This document shows positions 1-7,984 of a DNA stretch of 64,000 nucleotides, in pieces. The notes below the pieces were generated by a model. The model was not told the DNA's origin and did no database searches. It worked only from the letters and a program-made list of their open reading frames with translations. The stretch is from Arsenicicoccus sp. oral taxon 190 (GTDB lineage Bacteria > Actinomycetota > Actinomycetes > Actinomycetales > Dermatophilaceae). The translations under genes were made by a program, and so were the position numbers. The stretch is taken from NCBI RefSeq assembly GCF_001189535.1, contig NZ_CP012070.1, positions 930,001-994,000 on the forward strand, given 5' to 3'. Position 1 is the stretch's first letter; every line of letters begins with the position of its first letter.

Positions 1-164
1 GCCGGGAAGAGCGCCTTGGCGATGAAGGCCGTGCCGTAGGCGTAGATCCCGTAGTCGAACCACTCGACCGCGTTGCCGATGGCCGACGCGGCGATGGCTC
101 GCTTGAGGAGGCCGGGCTCGACCTCGTCGTGCACCGGGTCCACACCGTGCGTGCTGGGTCCCAT
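1..164 (-). CDS. MFS transporter, metabolite:H+ symporter (MHS) family, N-terminal fragment
   Basis: This is the N-terminal 54 residues of a secondary transporter; the rest lies beyond the left window edge. After a short polar leader the protein enters a first membrane helix containing ASAIGNAVEWFDYGIYAYG. That stretch is the hallmark of MHS-family (ProP/ShiA-like) proton symporters for osmolytes, organic acids or amino acids. The ATG is set by GGAGG about eight bases upstream. A GntR-type palindrome lies about 50 bases upstream of the start, so it is probably co-regulated with the catabolic operon to its right. Import of the compound degraded by that operon is inferred. Family call is confident, substrate is not. 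Confidence 0.85.
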   Translation of the reverse strand, partial: MGPSTHGVDPVHDEVEPGLLKRAIAASAIGNAVEWFDYGIYAYGTAFIAKALFP

Positions 165-210
165 GGTGACCTCCTCCAGGCCGCGCGGTGATGGGGGGGC
201 GCGGTTCGTT

Positions 211-226
211 GGATTGTTGACAATCC
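211..226. promoter_or_regulatory. Predicted GntR/FCD operator upstream of the MHS transporter
   Basis: GGATTGTTGACAATCC is a palindrome with seven-base arms around a two-base centre. The core ATTGT-N2-ACAAT matches the known operator shape of FadR/FCD-type GntR regulators. A nearly identical site lies at 7946-7961, and the only GntR gene in the window sits between them. Confidence 0.7.
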
Positions 227-330
227 GACGTTAGCGGGGGTGGGCTCGTCTGACCAGAGCCTGAGTGCACCTTTCTCACCCGTATGCCGAGTGTGCGGCG
301 CTCGGCGGGGGCGCTCACGACCACCGTCTG

Positions 331-578
331 GCCGCAGCGGGTGGGAAACACCACCCACGTCGACGGCGAAGTCCACCCGATACGAGCAGCGATGCGTCGG
401 CGGGGCGCCCCACCACCGTGAGACCGCAGCGGGTGGGAAACACCACCGACGTCGATGGTGAAGTCCACCCGATACGAGCAGCGATGCGGCGGCAGGTAGG
501 CCAAACCACCGTCCGGCCGCAGGGGGGGAAAAACCACCGTCTTCGATGGTGAAGTCCACCCGATACGAGCAGCGCGGC
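331..578. repeat. Three degenerate tandem copies of a ~92-bp hairpin-forming repeat
   Basis: Three copies follow each other with a period of 91-93 bases. Each has a GCAGCGGGTGGGAAACACCA-like left part and a GTCCACCCGATACGAGCAGC right part. In copies 1 (338-379) and 2 (430-471) the arms CGGGTGG and CCACCCG enclose 28 bases. Copy 2 adds an inner CACCA/TGGTG pair, giving a 42-nt stem-loop. The third copy (522-562) has a decayed left arm. The block fills the gap between the MHS transporter promoter and the GntR stop. A related 42-nt hairpin occurs at 38318-38359. The short ORFs here are read-through of the repeat, not genes. Confidence 0.75.
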
Positions 579-583
579 GCCCG

Positions 584-1255
584 TCAGCGGCCGGCGTGCT
601 CCAGCCGGTCCAAGCCGTCACGCATGTGCTCGCGCAGCAGCGCGTCGGCGCGGGGCAGGTCCTCGGCCAGGATCGCTCGGGTGATCTGCTCGTGCTCGTC
701 GGCGCGGCGTTCGGCGCCGTCATACGTGTCACCCATCCGGGTGAGGCACATGCGGATCTGGGTGATCATCGACGCGTGCATGGAGCGCAGCCGCGGGCTG
801 CGGGCGAGCCGCACCAACGCGACGTGCCAGCGCATGTCGGCGCTCGCCGCACCCTCGGGCTCGGCGCCGCGCATCTCGGAGACGATGTCCAGCAGCGACG
901 CGGCCTCCGGCGCGAGCCCGGAGCCGACGATCTGCTCGACGGCGGCGCGCTCGAGGGCCTCGCGGGCGAGGTACATGTCCCGGATCTCCCCGGGGTCCAG
1001 CTCCATGACGAAGAGCCCGCGGTTGCGGTGGCTGACCAGCAGCCCTTCCTGGGTGAGCCGCTGCATGGCCTCGCGCAGCGGCCCCCTGCTCACCCCGAAG
1101 CTGGCCGCGAGCGCCGTCTCGCCGAGCTGCTCGCCCGGCCCGAGGACCCCGGTGGCGATGGCCTCGCGCAGCCGCGCCGCGATCAGGGACGGGGTGGAGT
1201 CCTGGACGATGGGTGCCAGCGGCGGTCGGGTGGGGCGGGGCTGCTGCGGGGCCAT
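584..1255 (-). CDS. GntR-family transcriptional regulator with FCD ligand domain
   Basis: The N-terminal winged helix (about residues 20-85) includes LREAIATGVLGPGEQLGE and SFGVSRGPLREAMQRL, the standard GntR DNA-binding signature. An all-helical FCD effector domain follows, with an R-E-LE segment near DMYLAREALE and late histidines (WHVALVR, DEHEQI) of the type that bind metal in this family. The start used is ATG at 1255, with AAGG upstream; the longer TTG start at 1321 has no ribosome site. It lies between the transporter and the catabolic operon and is the likely binder of the ATTGT-N2-ACAAT sites at both ends of the locus. Probably a repressor relieved by a pathway intermediate (inference). 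Confidence 0.9.
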   Translation of the reverse strand: MAPQQPRPTRPPLAPIVQDSTPSLIAARLREAIATGVLGPGEQLGETALAASFGVSRGPLREAMQRLTQEGLLVSHRNRGLFVMELDPGEIRDMYLAREALERAAVEQIVGSGLAPEAASLLDIVSEMRGAEPEGAASADMRWHVALVRLARSPRLRSMHASMITQIRMCLTRMGDTYDGAERRADEHEQITRAILAEDLPRADALLREHMRDGLDRLEHAGR

Positions 1256-1309
1256 GCGGGTGCCTTCGTCGTCGGGTGGGCCGCGCGGGACCCCCTGAGG
1301 CCCCAGTCT

Positions 1310-1322
1310 ACAATCGGACAAT
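1310..1322. promoter_or_regulatory. Two half-sites of the GntR operator ahead of the gntR gene
   Basis: On the minus strand this reads GATTGTCCGATTGTA, two direct ATTGT half-sites rather than the full palindrome. It sits 55-67 bases upstream of the chosen gntR start, so weak autoregulation is possible. The evidence is much weaker than for the two full sites. Confidence 0.4.
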
Positions 1323-1351
1323 CACTGTCGGTGACGTGGCGGCTAGCCCGA

Positions 1352-2572
1352 TCAGGACGTGCCCACCAGCCGCAGGATCAGCAGCGCATAGACCCGCGCC
1401 GCGTCGAGCAGCTCGGCGACAGCCACGGACTCGTCGGCCTGGTGGGCCTGCTCGCTGACGCTGCCCGGCCCCAGGACCACGGCCGGTATGCCGAGATCCC
1501 GCACCACGAAACCGCCGTCGCACGCCGCGGTCCACACGTCGACCTCCCCCGGACGACCCACGGCTCGCGTCGCGTCGACGCCGGCCGTCACCAGGGGGTG
1601 GTCGGGCTCGGTCTCGAAGCCGGGCATCTCCATGGTCACCTGCAGCTCGACGCCGATGCCGTCGCCGACGATCCCCGCGGCCTCGACGCGGTCGCGGAGC
1701 TCCGCCGCGATGCGTTCCGGGTCCTCGCCCGGCATGAGCCGCCGGTCGAGCCACAGGTGGCAGCCCGGCGCGACGATGGAGGTGCCGCGGCCGCCCTCGA
1801 TGCGCCCGACGTTCCAGGTGCCGGAGCCGAGCCGGTCTTCGGCGGCCGCCACGAGCCGCTCGTGGTCGGCCCGGACCAGGTCGACGATCCGCGCCGCCGC
1901 GTCGATCGCGTTGCGCCCGTCCGCGGGCCGCCCCGAGTGCGCGGCCACGCCGGTGACCTCCACCTCGAGGTAGGCGTCGCCGCGGCAGGCCACCACGACG
2001 GACAGGTCCGTCGGCTCGGCGACGACGCAGGCGGCATACGGGCCGGGCAGCAGGTCGGGCTGGGCGACGAGGTCCCGGATCCCGAGGTCGAGGTCCTCCT
2101 CGTCGACCGTGCACGCGAGGGTCACCGCCCCGGTCAGCGGGACCCCGGCGCGGCGGACGGCGTCCACGGCGAGCACGACGGCCGCGAGGCCACCCTTCAT
2201 GTCCGCGACGCCACGACCGACGAGCCGACCGGCCTCCTGCCGCGGTTCGAAGGGATCCCCGGACCAGCCGGGTCCCGCGGGCACCACGTCGGAGTGCCCG
2301 AGGAAGAGCAGCCCCGGCCCAGAGCCCGACGCCGGACCAGACCCCGACCCCGACCCCGGCAGCGTCGCCACCAGGTTGGGCCGCCCCGGCGCCACCTCCC
2401 GGGTCGCCACCGTCAGCCCCCGCTCGCGGCAGGCCGCCGCCAGCACGTCCACGGTGGGCCCCTCGGTCTCGCCGGGGTTCTCGCCGCGGGCCCGCACCAG
2501 CGCGAAGGTCAGGTCGACCAGCTCGGCCTCGTCCAGCAGCTCGAGGACGCGACGCTCGGCCGCGGTCACCAC
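1352..2572 (-). CDS. M20-family metallopeptidase / N-acyl amino-acid deacylase (ArgE/DapE type)
   Basis: This cytoplasmic zinc hydrolase (406 residues) removes an acyl group from an amino acid. Metal-site motifs are present in order: LGHSDVVP, GRGVADMKGG, the VDEED catalytic pair, and AEPTD. The dimerisation lid contains AAHSGRPADG. A Gly/Ser/Pro run (GSGSGSGPASGSGPG) interrupts the segment just before the first metal ligand, an unusual low-complexity insertion. It is the last gene of the 7919-to-1352 operon, four bases after the class I aminotransferase, and starts at GTG. Next to a DoeA-like ectoine hydrolase its best candidate substrate is N-acetyl-diaminobutyrate, replacing the AstE-like DoeB of proteobacteria. 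That assignment is inference. Confidence 0.85.
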   Translation of the reverse strand: MVTAAERRVLELLDEAELVDLTFALVRARGENPGETEGPTVDVLAAACRERGLTVATREVAPGRPNLVATLPGSGSGSGPASGSGPGLLFLGHSDVVPAGPGWSGDPFEPRQEAGRLVGRGVADMKGGLAAVVLAVDAVRRAGVPLTGAVTLACTVDEEDLDLGIRDLVAQPDLLPGPYAACVVAEPTDLSVVVACRGDAYLEVEVTGVAAHSGRPADGRNAIDAAARIVDLVRADHERLVAAAEDRLGSGTWNVGRIEGGRGTSIVAPGCHLWLDRRLMPGEDPERIAAELRDRVEAAGIVGDGIGVELQVTMEMPGFETEPDHPLVTAGVDATRAVGRPGEVDVWTAACDGGFVVRDLGIPAVVLGPGSVSEQAHQADESVAVAELLDAARVYALLILRLVGTS

Positions 2573-2576
2573 GGCC

Positions 2577-3845
2577 TCAGCCTTCGGCCCGGGCGCGGTC
2601 CAGGGCCCGCGCGAGCCGCTCGATGCCCACGTCGGTGCGCTCCGGCGTGGTCGAGGCGAAGCACAGCCGGAAGGCGTCGTCGAAACGGCCCGACGGCGAC
2701 AGGGCCGGCCCCGGGATGAAGGCCACGCCCTCGGCGAGGGCGATCTCGAAGAGCCGCTGCGTGGACACCGCGGCGTCCTCGCCCTGCAGCGTCACCCACA
2801 GGAAGAAGCCGCCCTGCGGGTCGGTGGTGCGGACCCGGTCGCCGAGGTGGCGCGCGATGGACTCCTGCATCGCGTCCTTGCGGGTGAGGTACTCCTTGCG
2901 CAGCCCCTCCAGGTGCGCCTGCAGCCCACCGGACCGGATGAAGCCCTCGACGACGTGCTGGTTGGGCACGTTGGTGCAGGTGTCCATGGCCTGCTTGGCG
3001 TTGATCAGCAGCTGCCGCAGCCGGGGGTCCGCGTCGACCCAGCCGACGCGCAGCCCCGGCGCCAGGATCTTGGAGAAGGTCCGGACCGAGAAGATCAGCG
3101 GGTCGTCCGGGCTGATCTCGGCGAAGCCGCGCACCCGCTCCCCCTCGAACCTCAGCAGCCCGTAGGGGTCGTCGTCCACGATCACCGACCCCCACCGGTG
3201 GGCGAGCTCGACGAGCCGCACCCGCCGCTCCTCGGACAGGGTCACGCCGGAGGGGTTCTGGAAGTTGGGGATCGTGTAGATCGCCTTGGGCGTGCGCCCG
3301 GCCTCCCGGACGAGCCGCTCCAGCTGGTCGACGTCCATGCCGTCGTCGTCGCAGGGCACCTCCAGCAGGTCGGCGCCGTAGGCGAGGGCCGTGCCCGAGC
3401 CGTTGGTGTAGGTCGGGGACTCGACGACGACCAGGTCCCCGGGATCGACATACAGCTTGAACGCGAGGTCCAGTCCCTGCATCCCGCCCGAGGTGATGAC
3501 CACCCGCTCGGCGCGGGTGGGCTCGTCGGTGTCGGCGGAGACGTCGACGAGCGCCTCGATCAGCCCGGGCTCGCCCTCGGTGGCGCCGTAGGTGAAGGAG
3601 CCCTCGTCGTGGGCCTCGGTCGCCAGCTGCTTGAAGATGTCGACCGGGATCACCTCCGGCGCGGGCGCCCCCATCGCGAACCTCACGATGTCGTGGGTCT
3701 GCGCCGCCAGCAGCGACGTCGACGAGTCGATGACGGAGCCCACCAGCCCGTCGGCGCGCGCCGCGAGCGGCTGCAGGCCCTGGTCGGCCGACCCGGCGAT
3801 GCCCTCGGTGGGGCGGGGGCGCAGCGAGTCGATCGTGGTCAGCAT
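2577..3845 (-). CDS. PLP-dependent class I aminotransferase (2-aminoadipate/LysN-like)
   Basis: A 422-residue fold-type I aminotransferase without the DNA-binding domain of MocR proteins. Visible features are the substrate-arm segment VITSGGMQGLDLAFKL, IPNFQNPSG, VDDDPYG, and the PLP-binding lysine in VRTFSKILAPGLRVGW. RLCFASTTPE near the end holds the carboxylate-binding Arg. Family members transfer amino groups between 2-oxoglutarate and aminoadipate, branched or aromatic amino acids. The ATG has a strong GGAGG upstream. It lies mid-operon between the M24 hydrolase and the M20 deacylase. It could handle a side product of the pathway or the same diamino acid as the class III enzyme; the substrate is unresolved. 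Confidence 0.88.
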   Translation of the reverse strand: MLTTIDSLRPRPTEGIAGSADQGLQPLAARADGLVGSVIDSSTSLLAAQTHDIVRFAMGAPAPEVIPVDIFKQLATEAHDEGSFTYGATEGEPGLIEALVDVSADTDEPTRAERVVITSGGMQGLDLAFKLYVDPGDLVVVESPTYTNGSGTALAYGADLLEVPCDDDGMDVDQLERLVREAGRTPKAIYTIPNFQNPSGVTLSEERRVRLVELAHRWGSVIVDDDPYGLLRFEGERVRGFAEISPDDPLIFSVRTFSKILAPGLRVGWVDADPRLRQLLINAKQAMDTCTNVPNQHVVEGFIRSGGLQAHLEGLRKEYLTRKDAMQESIARHLGDRVRTTDPQGGFFLWVTLQGEDAAVSTQRLFEIALAEGVAFIPGPALSPSGRFDDAFRLCFASTTPERTDVGIERLARALDRARAEG

Positions 3846-3896
3846 GTGGTCCTCCTCGGTCCGGGGGCGTGCGTGGGTGGCCGGGTCGTCGGGCCT

Positions 3897-5087
3897 TCAG
3901 GCCCGCAGCAGACCCCGGTCGTATGCCGTGAAGCACTCGGCGCCGTCATCCGTCACGCGGATGGACTCCGACACCTCGTAGCCGAAGTCCTGCATCCACA
4001 TGCCGCAGATGACGTGGAAGGTCATGTTGGCGGCGAGCACCGTGTCGTCGTCGCTGCGGATGGAGATGGTGCGCTCGCCCCAGTCCGGCGGGTAGGCGAT
4101 CCCGATCGAGTAGCCGAGGCGGGACGGCTTGGACAGGCCGTAGCGGGCGAGGCAGTCGTTCCACGCGCGCGCGAGCTCGATGACGGGGACGCCCGCGCGG
4201 GTGGTGGCGAGCACGGCGTCCAGCCCCGCCGCGACGGCTTCCTCGAGCCGCTCCAGGCGCGGGTCGGGGGTGCCGAGGACGATCGTGCGCGCCAGCGGCA
4301 CGTGGTAGCGGCGGTGCGCGCCGGCCAGCTCCACGACGACGGCGTCGCCCTCGACCAGGCGCCGGTCGGTCCACGTGAGGTGCGGGGTGTCGGCGGACTC
4401 GCTGGTCGGCAGCATCGGCACGATGGCCGGGAAGTCGCCCCACACGTCGCCGTCACCGAGGGCCTGCGCCCGCTGGATCTCGGCGGCGACGACGTGCTGC
4501 GGCACGCCCACCTCGATGGTGTCGACGGCGGCCTGCATCGCCTTGGTGGTGACCTGCGCGGCCTTGCGCATCAGCGCGATCTCGGCGTCGGACTTCACCG
4601 CCCGCACCCAGTTGACCAGCTCGTAGGAGTCGACCAGCCGCCACTGCGGCAGGGCATGCTCCAGGTGGCGGTAGGCCTTGGGCGAGAAGTAGTGCGAGTC
4701 GGTCTCCACCCCGACGCACTGCCCCGCGAAGGGCGCCACCATGCCGCGCCGCTGCAGCTGCGCCCCCACCCACGCGAAGGGGTGGGTGTCGGGCCGGTGC
4801 ACGAGCTTCTCCGGGTAGCCGACGACCTGCTCCATCGGCAGCCAGGAGGTGCGGTGCGCCCCCTGCGCGTCCATCGCCCGCGCGAAGAGGACCAGGTCCC
4901 CCTCGGACGGCACGAAGAGCAGCTGCGGGGTGTAGAACGACCACGCGTTGTAACCCGTCAGGTAGAACAGGTTGGCGGGGTCGGTGACCACGAGGGCGGC
5001 CAGCCCCTGGTGCGCCATACGGGCGCGCACGGCGGCCAGGCGGTCGGCGTACTCCGCCGGGGTAAAGGTCATCTCGCGCTCGGTCAT
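3897..5087 (-). CDS. doeA: M24-family hydrolase resembling ectoine hydrolase DoeA/EutD
   Basis: 396 residues with a creatinase-like N-terminal domain and a pita-bread C-terminal domain. The usual M24 metal ligands are altered. Where aminopeptidases have an Asp in VDLG and another in SDITRT, this protein has VVELAG and YHVPLART. It also carries TGYNAWSFYTPQ, GYSIGIAYPPDWGE and NMTFHVICGMW, which I recognise from DoeA/EutD ectoine hydrolases, enzymes reported to work without metal. The predicted reaction opens the ectoine ring to N-acetyl-diaminobutyrate. Neighbours able to deacetylate, transaminate and oxidise the product support this. It ends 51 bases before the class I aminotransferase. An Xaa-Pro peptidase role is the alternative but is disfavoured by the lost ligands. 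Confidence 0.75.
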   Translation of the reverse strand: MTEREMTFTPAEYADRLAAVRARMAHQGLAALVVTDPANLFYLTGYNAWSFYTPQLLFVPSEGDLVLFARAMDAQGAHRTSWLPMEQVVGYPEKLVHRPDTHPFAWVGAQLQRRGMVAPFAGQCVGVETDSHYFSPKAYRHLEHALPQWRLVDSYELVNWVRAVKSDAEIALMRKAAQVTTKAMQAAVDTIEVGVPQHVVAAEIQRAQALGDGDVWGDFPAIVPMLPTSESADTPHLTWTDRRLVEGDAVVVELAGAHRRYHVPLARTIVLGTPDPRLERLEEAVAAGLDAVLATTRAGVPVIELARAWNDCLARYGLSKPSRLGYSIGIAYPPDWGERTISIRSDDDTVLAANMTFHVICGMWMQDFGYEVSESIRVTDDGAECFTAYDRGLLRA

Positions 5088-5096
5088 GTCGCTCCG

Positions 5097-6593
5097 TCAG
5101 GCCCGGGGGGTGGCGAGGTACTTGACCTCGAGGAACTCCTCGATGCCGAGCTTGCCGCCCTCGCGCCCCAGCCCGGAGGCCTTGACGCCGCCGAAGGGCG
5201 CCGCAGGGTTGGACACCAGGCCGGTGTTGAGGCCGACCATCCCGGTCTCGATCGCCTCCCCGAGGCGGAAGGCCCGCTCCAGGCTCTCGGTGTAGACGTA
5301 GCCCATGAGCCCCCACGGGGTGGCGTTGGCGAGCTCGACGACCTCCTCCTCGGAGTCGTAGGGGATGAGCGGCGCGACGGGGCCGAAGATCTCCTGGGTC
5401 ATCAGGTCCGACTCCGGGCTCACGTCGGTCAGCACGGTGGGGGCGTAGAAGTAGCCGGCTCCCTCGGGGCGGTCGCCGCCGCAGCGGACGGTGGCGCCAC
5501 GCTCCACGGCGTCGCCGACCAGCTCGCTGACCTTGGCGAGCGCCTTGGGCTCGACCAGCGGCCCCACGTCCACGCCGTCGCCGAGACCGTCGCCGACCGA
5601 GAGGGCACCCATGCGCTCGGCGAGCTTGTCGGCCAGCCGGTCGTGGATCGAGCGGTGCACGAAGATCCGGTTGGCGGCGGTGCAGGCCTCGCCCATGTTG
5701 CGCATCTTGGCGACCATCAGGCCGTCGACGGCCTTGTCGAGGTCGGCGTCCTCGCAGACGATGAACGGCGCGTTGCCGCCGAGCTCCATCGAGGACCTCA
5801 TGACGTGCTGGGCCGCCTGCTCCAGGAGCTTCACCCCGACGGCGGTGGACCCGGTGAAGGAGACCTTGCGGGCCAGCCCGCTGCTCATCCACGGCTCGAC
5901 GACCGAGCCGGCGTCGGAGGAGCACACGACGTTGAGGACCCCCGCGGGCAGCCCCGCCTCGACGAGGATGTCGACCAGCGCGAAGGACGACAGCGGGGTC
6001 AGGTGGGCGGGCTTGAAGACCATGGTGCAGCCGGCCGCGATGGCCGGGCCGATCTTGCGGGTCCCCATCGCCAGCGGGAAGTTCCACGGCGTGACCAGCA
6101 CGCACGGCCCCACCGGCTGGCGGGACACGAGGATGCGGGTCTTGCCGTCGCCGGAGAGCATCATGTCCCCGCCGATGCGCACCGCCTCCTCCGAGAACCA
6201 CCGGAAGAACTCCGCGGCGTAGGCGACCTCCCCCTTGGCCTCGGCGAACGGCTTGCCCATCTCGCTGGTCATGATCAGCGCCAAGTCGTCCTGCCGCTCC
6301 ATGATGAGGTCGTAGGCGCGGCGCAGGATCTCGCTGCGCTCGCGCGGGGCGGTGCGGCCCCAGTCGCGCTGGGCCGCCGCGGCCGCCTCGATGGCGCGGC
6401 GCGCGTCCTCCGGGCCGCCGTCCGCGATGGTCGCGATGACCTCCTCGGTGGCGGGGTTGACCACGTCGTGGGTCTTGCCGGAGGCGGCGTCGCCCCACGC
6501 GCCGTCGATGAAGACGCCGGTGTGCACGGAGGCCAGGACCTCCTGGGCGCGACGGGCCTGGGACTCGCTGGCGGTGACGAGCTGGACGGTCAT
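5097..6593 (-). CDS. NAD(P)-dependent aldehyde dehydrogenase (succinate/aspartate-semialdehyde type)
   Basis: 498 residues, the normal length of the ALDH superfamily. Cofactor-binding segments are TPWNFPLAMGTRK and KPAHLTP, followed by SFTGSTAVG. The general-base Glu is in ELGGNAP (about residue 270) and the catalytic Cys in GEACTAANR (about 304). The motif pattern is closest to GabD-like succinate-semialdehyde dehydrogenases, the group that also contains DoeC. It would oxidise the aldehyde made by the upstream aminotransferase to the acid (aspartate, if the ectoine model holds). The start has AAGGA eight bases upstream. It is separated by nine bases from the M24 gene and transcribed with it. 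Confidence 0.9.
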   Translation of the reverse strand: MTVQLVTASESQARRAQEVLASVHTGVFIDGAWGDAASGKTHDVVNPATEEVIATIADGGPEDARRAIEAAAAAQRDWGRTAPRERSEILRRAYDLIMERQDDLALIMTSEMGKPFAEAKGEVAYAAEFFRWFSEEAVRIGGDMMLSGDGKTRILVSRQPVGPCVLVTPWNFPLAMGTRKIGPAIAAGCTMVFKPAHLTPLSSFALVDILVEAGLPAGVLNVVCSSDAGSVVEPWMSSGLARKVSFTGSTAVGVKLLEQAAQHVMRSSMELGGNAPFIVCEDADLDKAVDGLMVAKMRNMGEACTAANRIFVHRSIHDRLADKLAERMGALSVGDGLGDGVDVGPLVEPKALAKVSELVGDAVERGATVRCGGDRPEGAGYFYAPTVLTDVSPESDLMTQEIFGPVAPLIPYDSEEEVVELANATPWGLMGYVYTESLERAFRLGEAIETGMVGLNTGLVSNPAAPFGGVKASGLGREGGKLGIEEFLEVKYLATPRA

Positions 6594-6662
6594 GGGGGGG
6601 TCCTTCCGGGGTCGGGCGGTGAGGGACGTGGTCGAGCGGGATCGAGCGGGTCGTCACGGCCC

Positions 6663-7919
6663 TCAGCCCGGGACGACCTCCTCGACCGTGGCGCGGAAGC
6701 GCTGCAGCCCCAGCTCGATCTCCTCCTCGGAGACGACGAGCGCGGGCATCACCCGGACGACGTTACCGAGCGGACCGCAGGTGAGGGTGAGCAGACCATG
6801 GGCGGTCGTGCCCTGCTGCACCGCGAGCGCGGTCGCCGCGTCGGGGCGCCCGTCGGCGGTGGTGAACTCGATGCCCTGCATCAGCCCCAGGCCGCGCACG
6901 TCGCCGATCGCGTCGACGTCGGCGGCCAGCGCGTCGAGCCCCGCCCGCAGCTGGTCCCCGCGGACCCGCGCGTTGTCCACGAGCCCCTCGTCCCGGATCA
7001 CGTCGAGGGTCGCGCAGCCGGCGGCCGCGGCCACGGCGTTGCCGCCATACGTCCCGCCCTGGGAGCCGGGCCAGCCCCTGCTCATGAGCGCCTCGGAGGC
7101 GGCCATCGCGCTGATGGGGAAGCCCGACGCGATGCCCTTGGCGGTCAGCAGGATGTCGGGCGCGACGTCGGCGTGCTGGTGCCCCCAGAACCGGCCGGTC
7201 CGCCCGCAGCCGGCCTGCACCTCGTCGAGCACCAGCAGGATGCCGTGCTCGTCGGCGCGCTCGCGCAGCCCCTGCAGGAAGCGCGGCGGGGTCGGCAGGT
7301 AGCCGCCGTCCCCGAGCACCGGCTCGATGAGGAAGGCCGCGGTGTCGGCCGGGGAGGTGCGGGTCGCGAAGAGGTGGTCCAGCTCGCGCAGCGCGAAGTC
7401 GATCGCGGTGTCGACGTCCCAGCCGTAGCGGTAGGCGTAGGGGAAGGGCGCCATGTGCACCCCGCCCATGAGCGGGGAGAAGCCGGCCGCGAAGCGGGTG
7501 CCCGCGGTCGTGAGGGTCGCCGCCGCGACCGTGCGGCCGTGGAAGCCGCCCTGGAAGACCACGATGTTGGGGCGTCCGGTCGCCATGCGGGCCAGCCGCA
7601 CCGCCGACTCCACGGCCTCGGAGCCGGAGTTGGCGTAGAAGACCGAGTCGAGCCCCTCCGGGAGGACCTGGCCGAGCCGCTCGGTGAGGTCGAGCAGCGG
7701 CTGGTGCATCACCGTCGTGTACTGCGCGTGGATGATCTTGCCGACCTGCTCGCGGGCGGCCTCGACGACCCGCGGGTGGCAGTGGCCGGTGCTGGTGACG
7801 CCGATGCCCGTGGTGAAGTCGAGGTAGTCACGGCCGTCCTGACCATGGATCCAGCAGCCGGAGGCGTGGTCGACCACGACGGGTGTGGCCTGCTTGAGGA
7901 GAGGGCTCAGGGAGGTCAT
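6663..7919 (-). CDS. Class III PLP-dependent aminotransferase (GABA/diaminobutyrate type)
   Basis: First gene of the catabolic operon, 418 residues from ATG 7919. Motifs are TGIGVTSTGHCHP, YANSGSEAVESAVRLAR (phosphate binding), FQGGFHGRT, LDEVQAGCGRTG and the PLP lysine in LLTAKGIASG. These place it with omega-aminotransferases such as GabT, ArgD and DoeD. In the ectoine model it converts diaminobutyrate to aspartate semialdehyde with 2-oxoglutarate. The start is fixed by AGGA eight bases upstream. A longer start at 7958 would run through the GntR palindrome at 7946-7961, so it is rejected. GabT-like GABA use is the main alternative. Confidence 0.9.
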   Translation of the reverse strand: MTSLSPLLKQATPVVVDHASGCWIHGQDGRDYLDFTTGIGVTSTGHCHPRVVEAAREQVGKIIHAQYTTVMHQPLLDLTERLGQVLPEGLDSVFYANSGSEAVESAVRLARMATGRPNIVVFQGGFHGRTVAAATLTTAGTRFAAGFSPLMGGVHMAPFPYAYRYGWDVDTAIDFALRELDHLFATRTSPADTAAFLIEPVLGDGGYLPTPPRFLQGLRERADEHGILLVLDEVQAGCGRTGRFWGHQHADVAPDILLTAKGIASGFPISAMAASEALMSRGWPGSQGGTYGGNAVAAAAGCATLDVIRDEGLVDNARVRGDQLRAGLDALAADVDAIGDVRGLGLMQGIEFTTADGRPDAATALAVQQGTTAHGLLTLTCGPLGNVVRVMPALVVSEEEIELGLQRFRATVEEVVPG

Positions 7920-7945
7920 GAGCCGATCCTGTCCCCGCGTTGGTC

Positions 7946-7961
7946 GGATTGTCAACAATCT
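7946..7961. promoter_or_regulatory. Predicted GntR/FCD operator in the divergent promoter of the catabolic operon
   Basis: GGATTGTCAACAATCT contains the core ATTGT-N2-ACAAT. It lies 27 bases upstream of the class III aminotransferase start and 24 bases upstream of the divergent 2-hydroxyacid dehydrogenase. One bound regulator could therefore control both directions. It matches the site at 211-226. Confidence 0.72.
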
Positions 7962-7984
7962 GCAACTCTCACTACGATGGCCGT

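Noticed and set aside
265..552. Short ORFs across the 331-578 repeats
   Set aside because: They follow the repeat unit with shifting frames and have no ribosome site or protein-like sequence.
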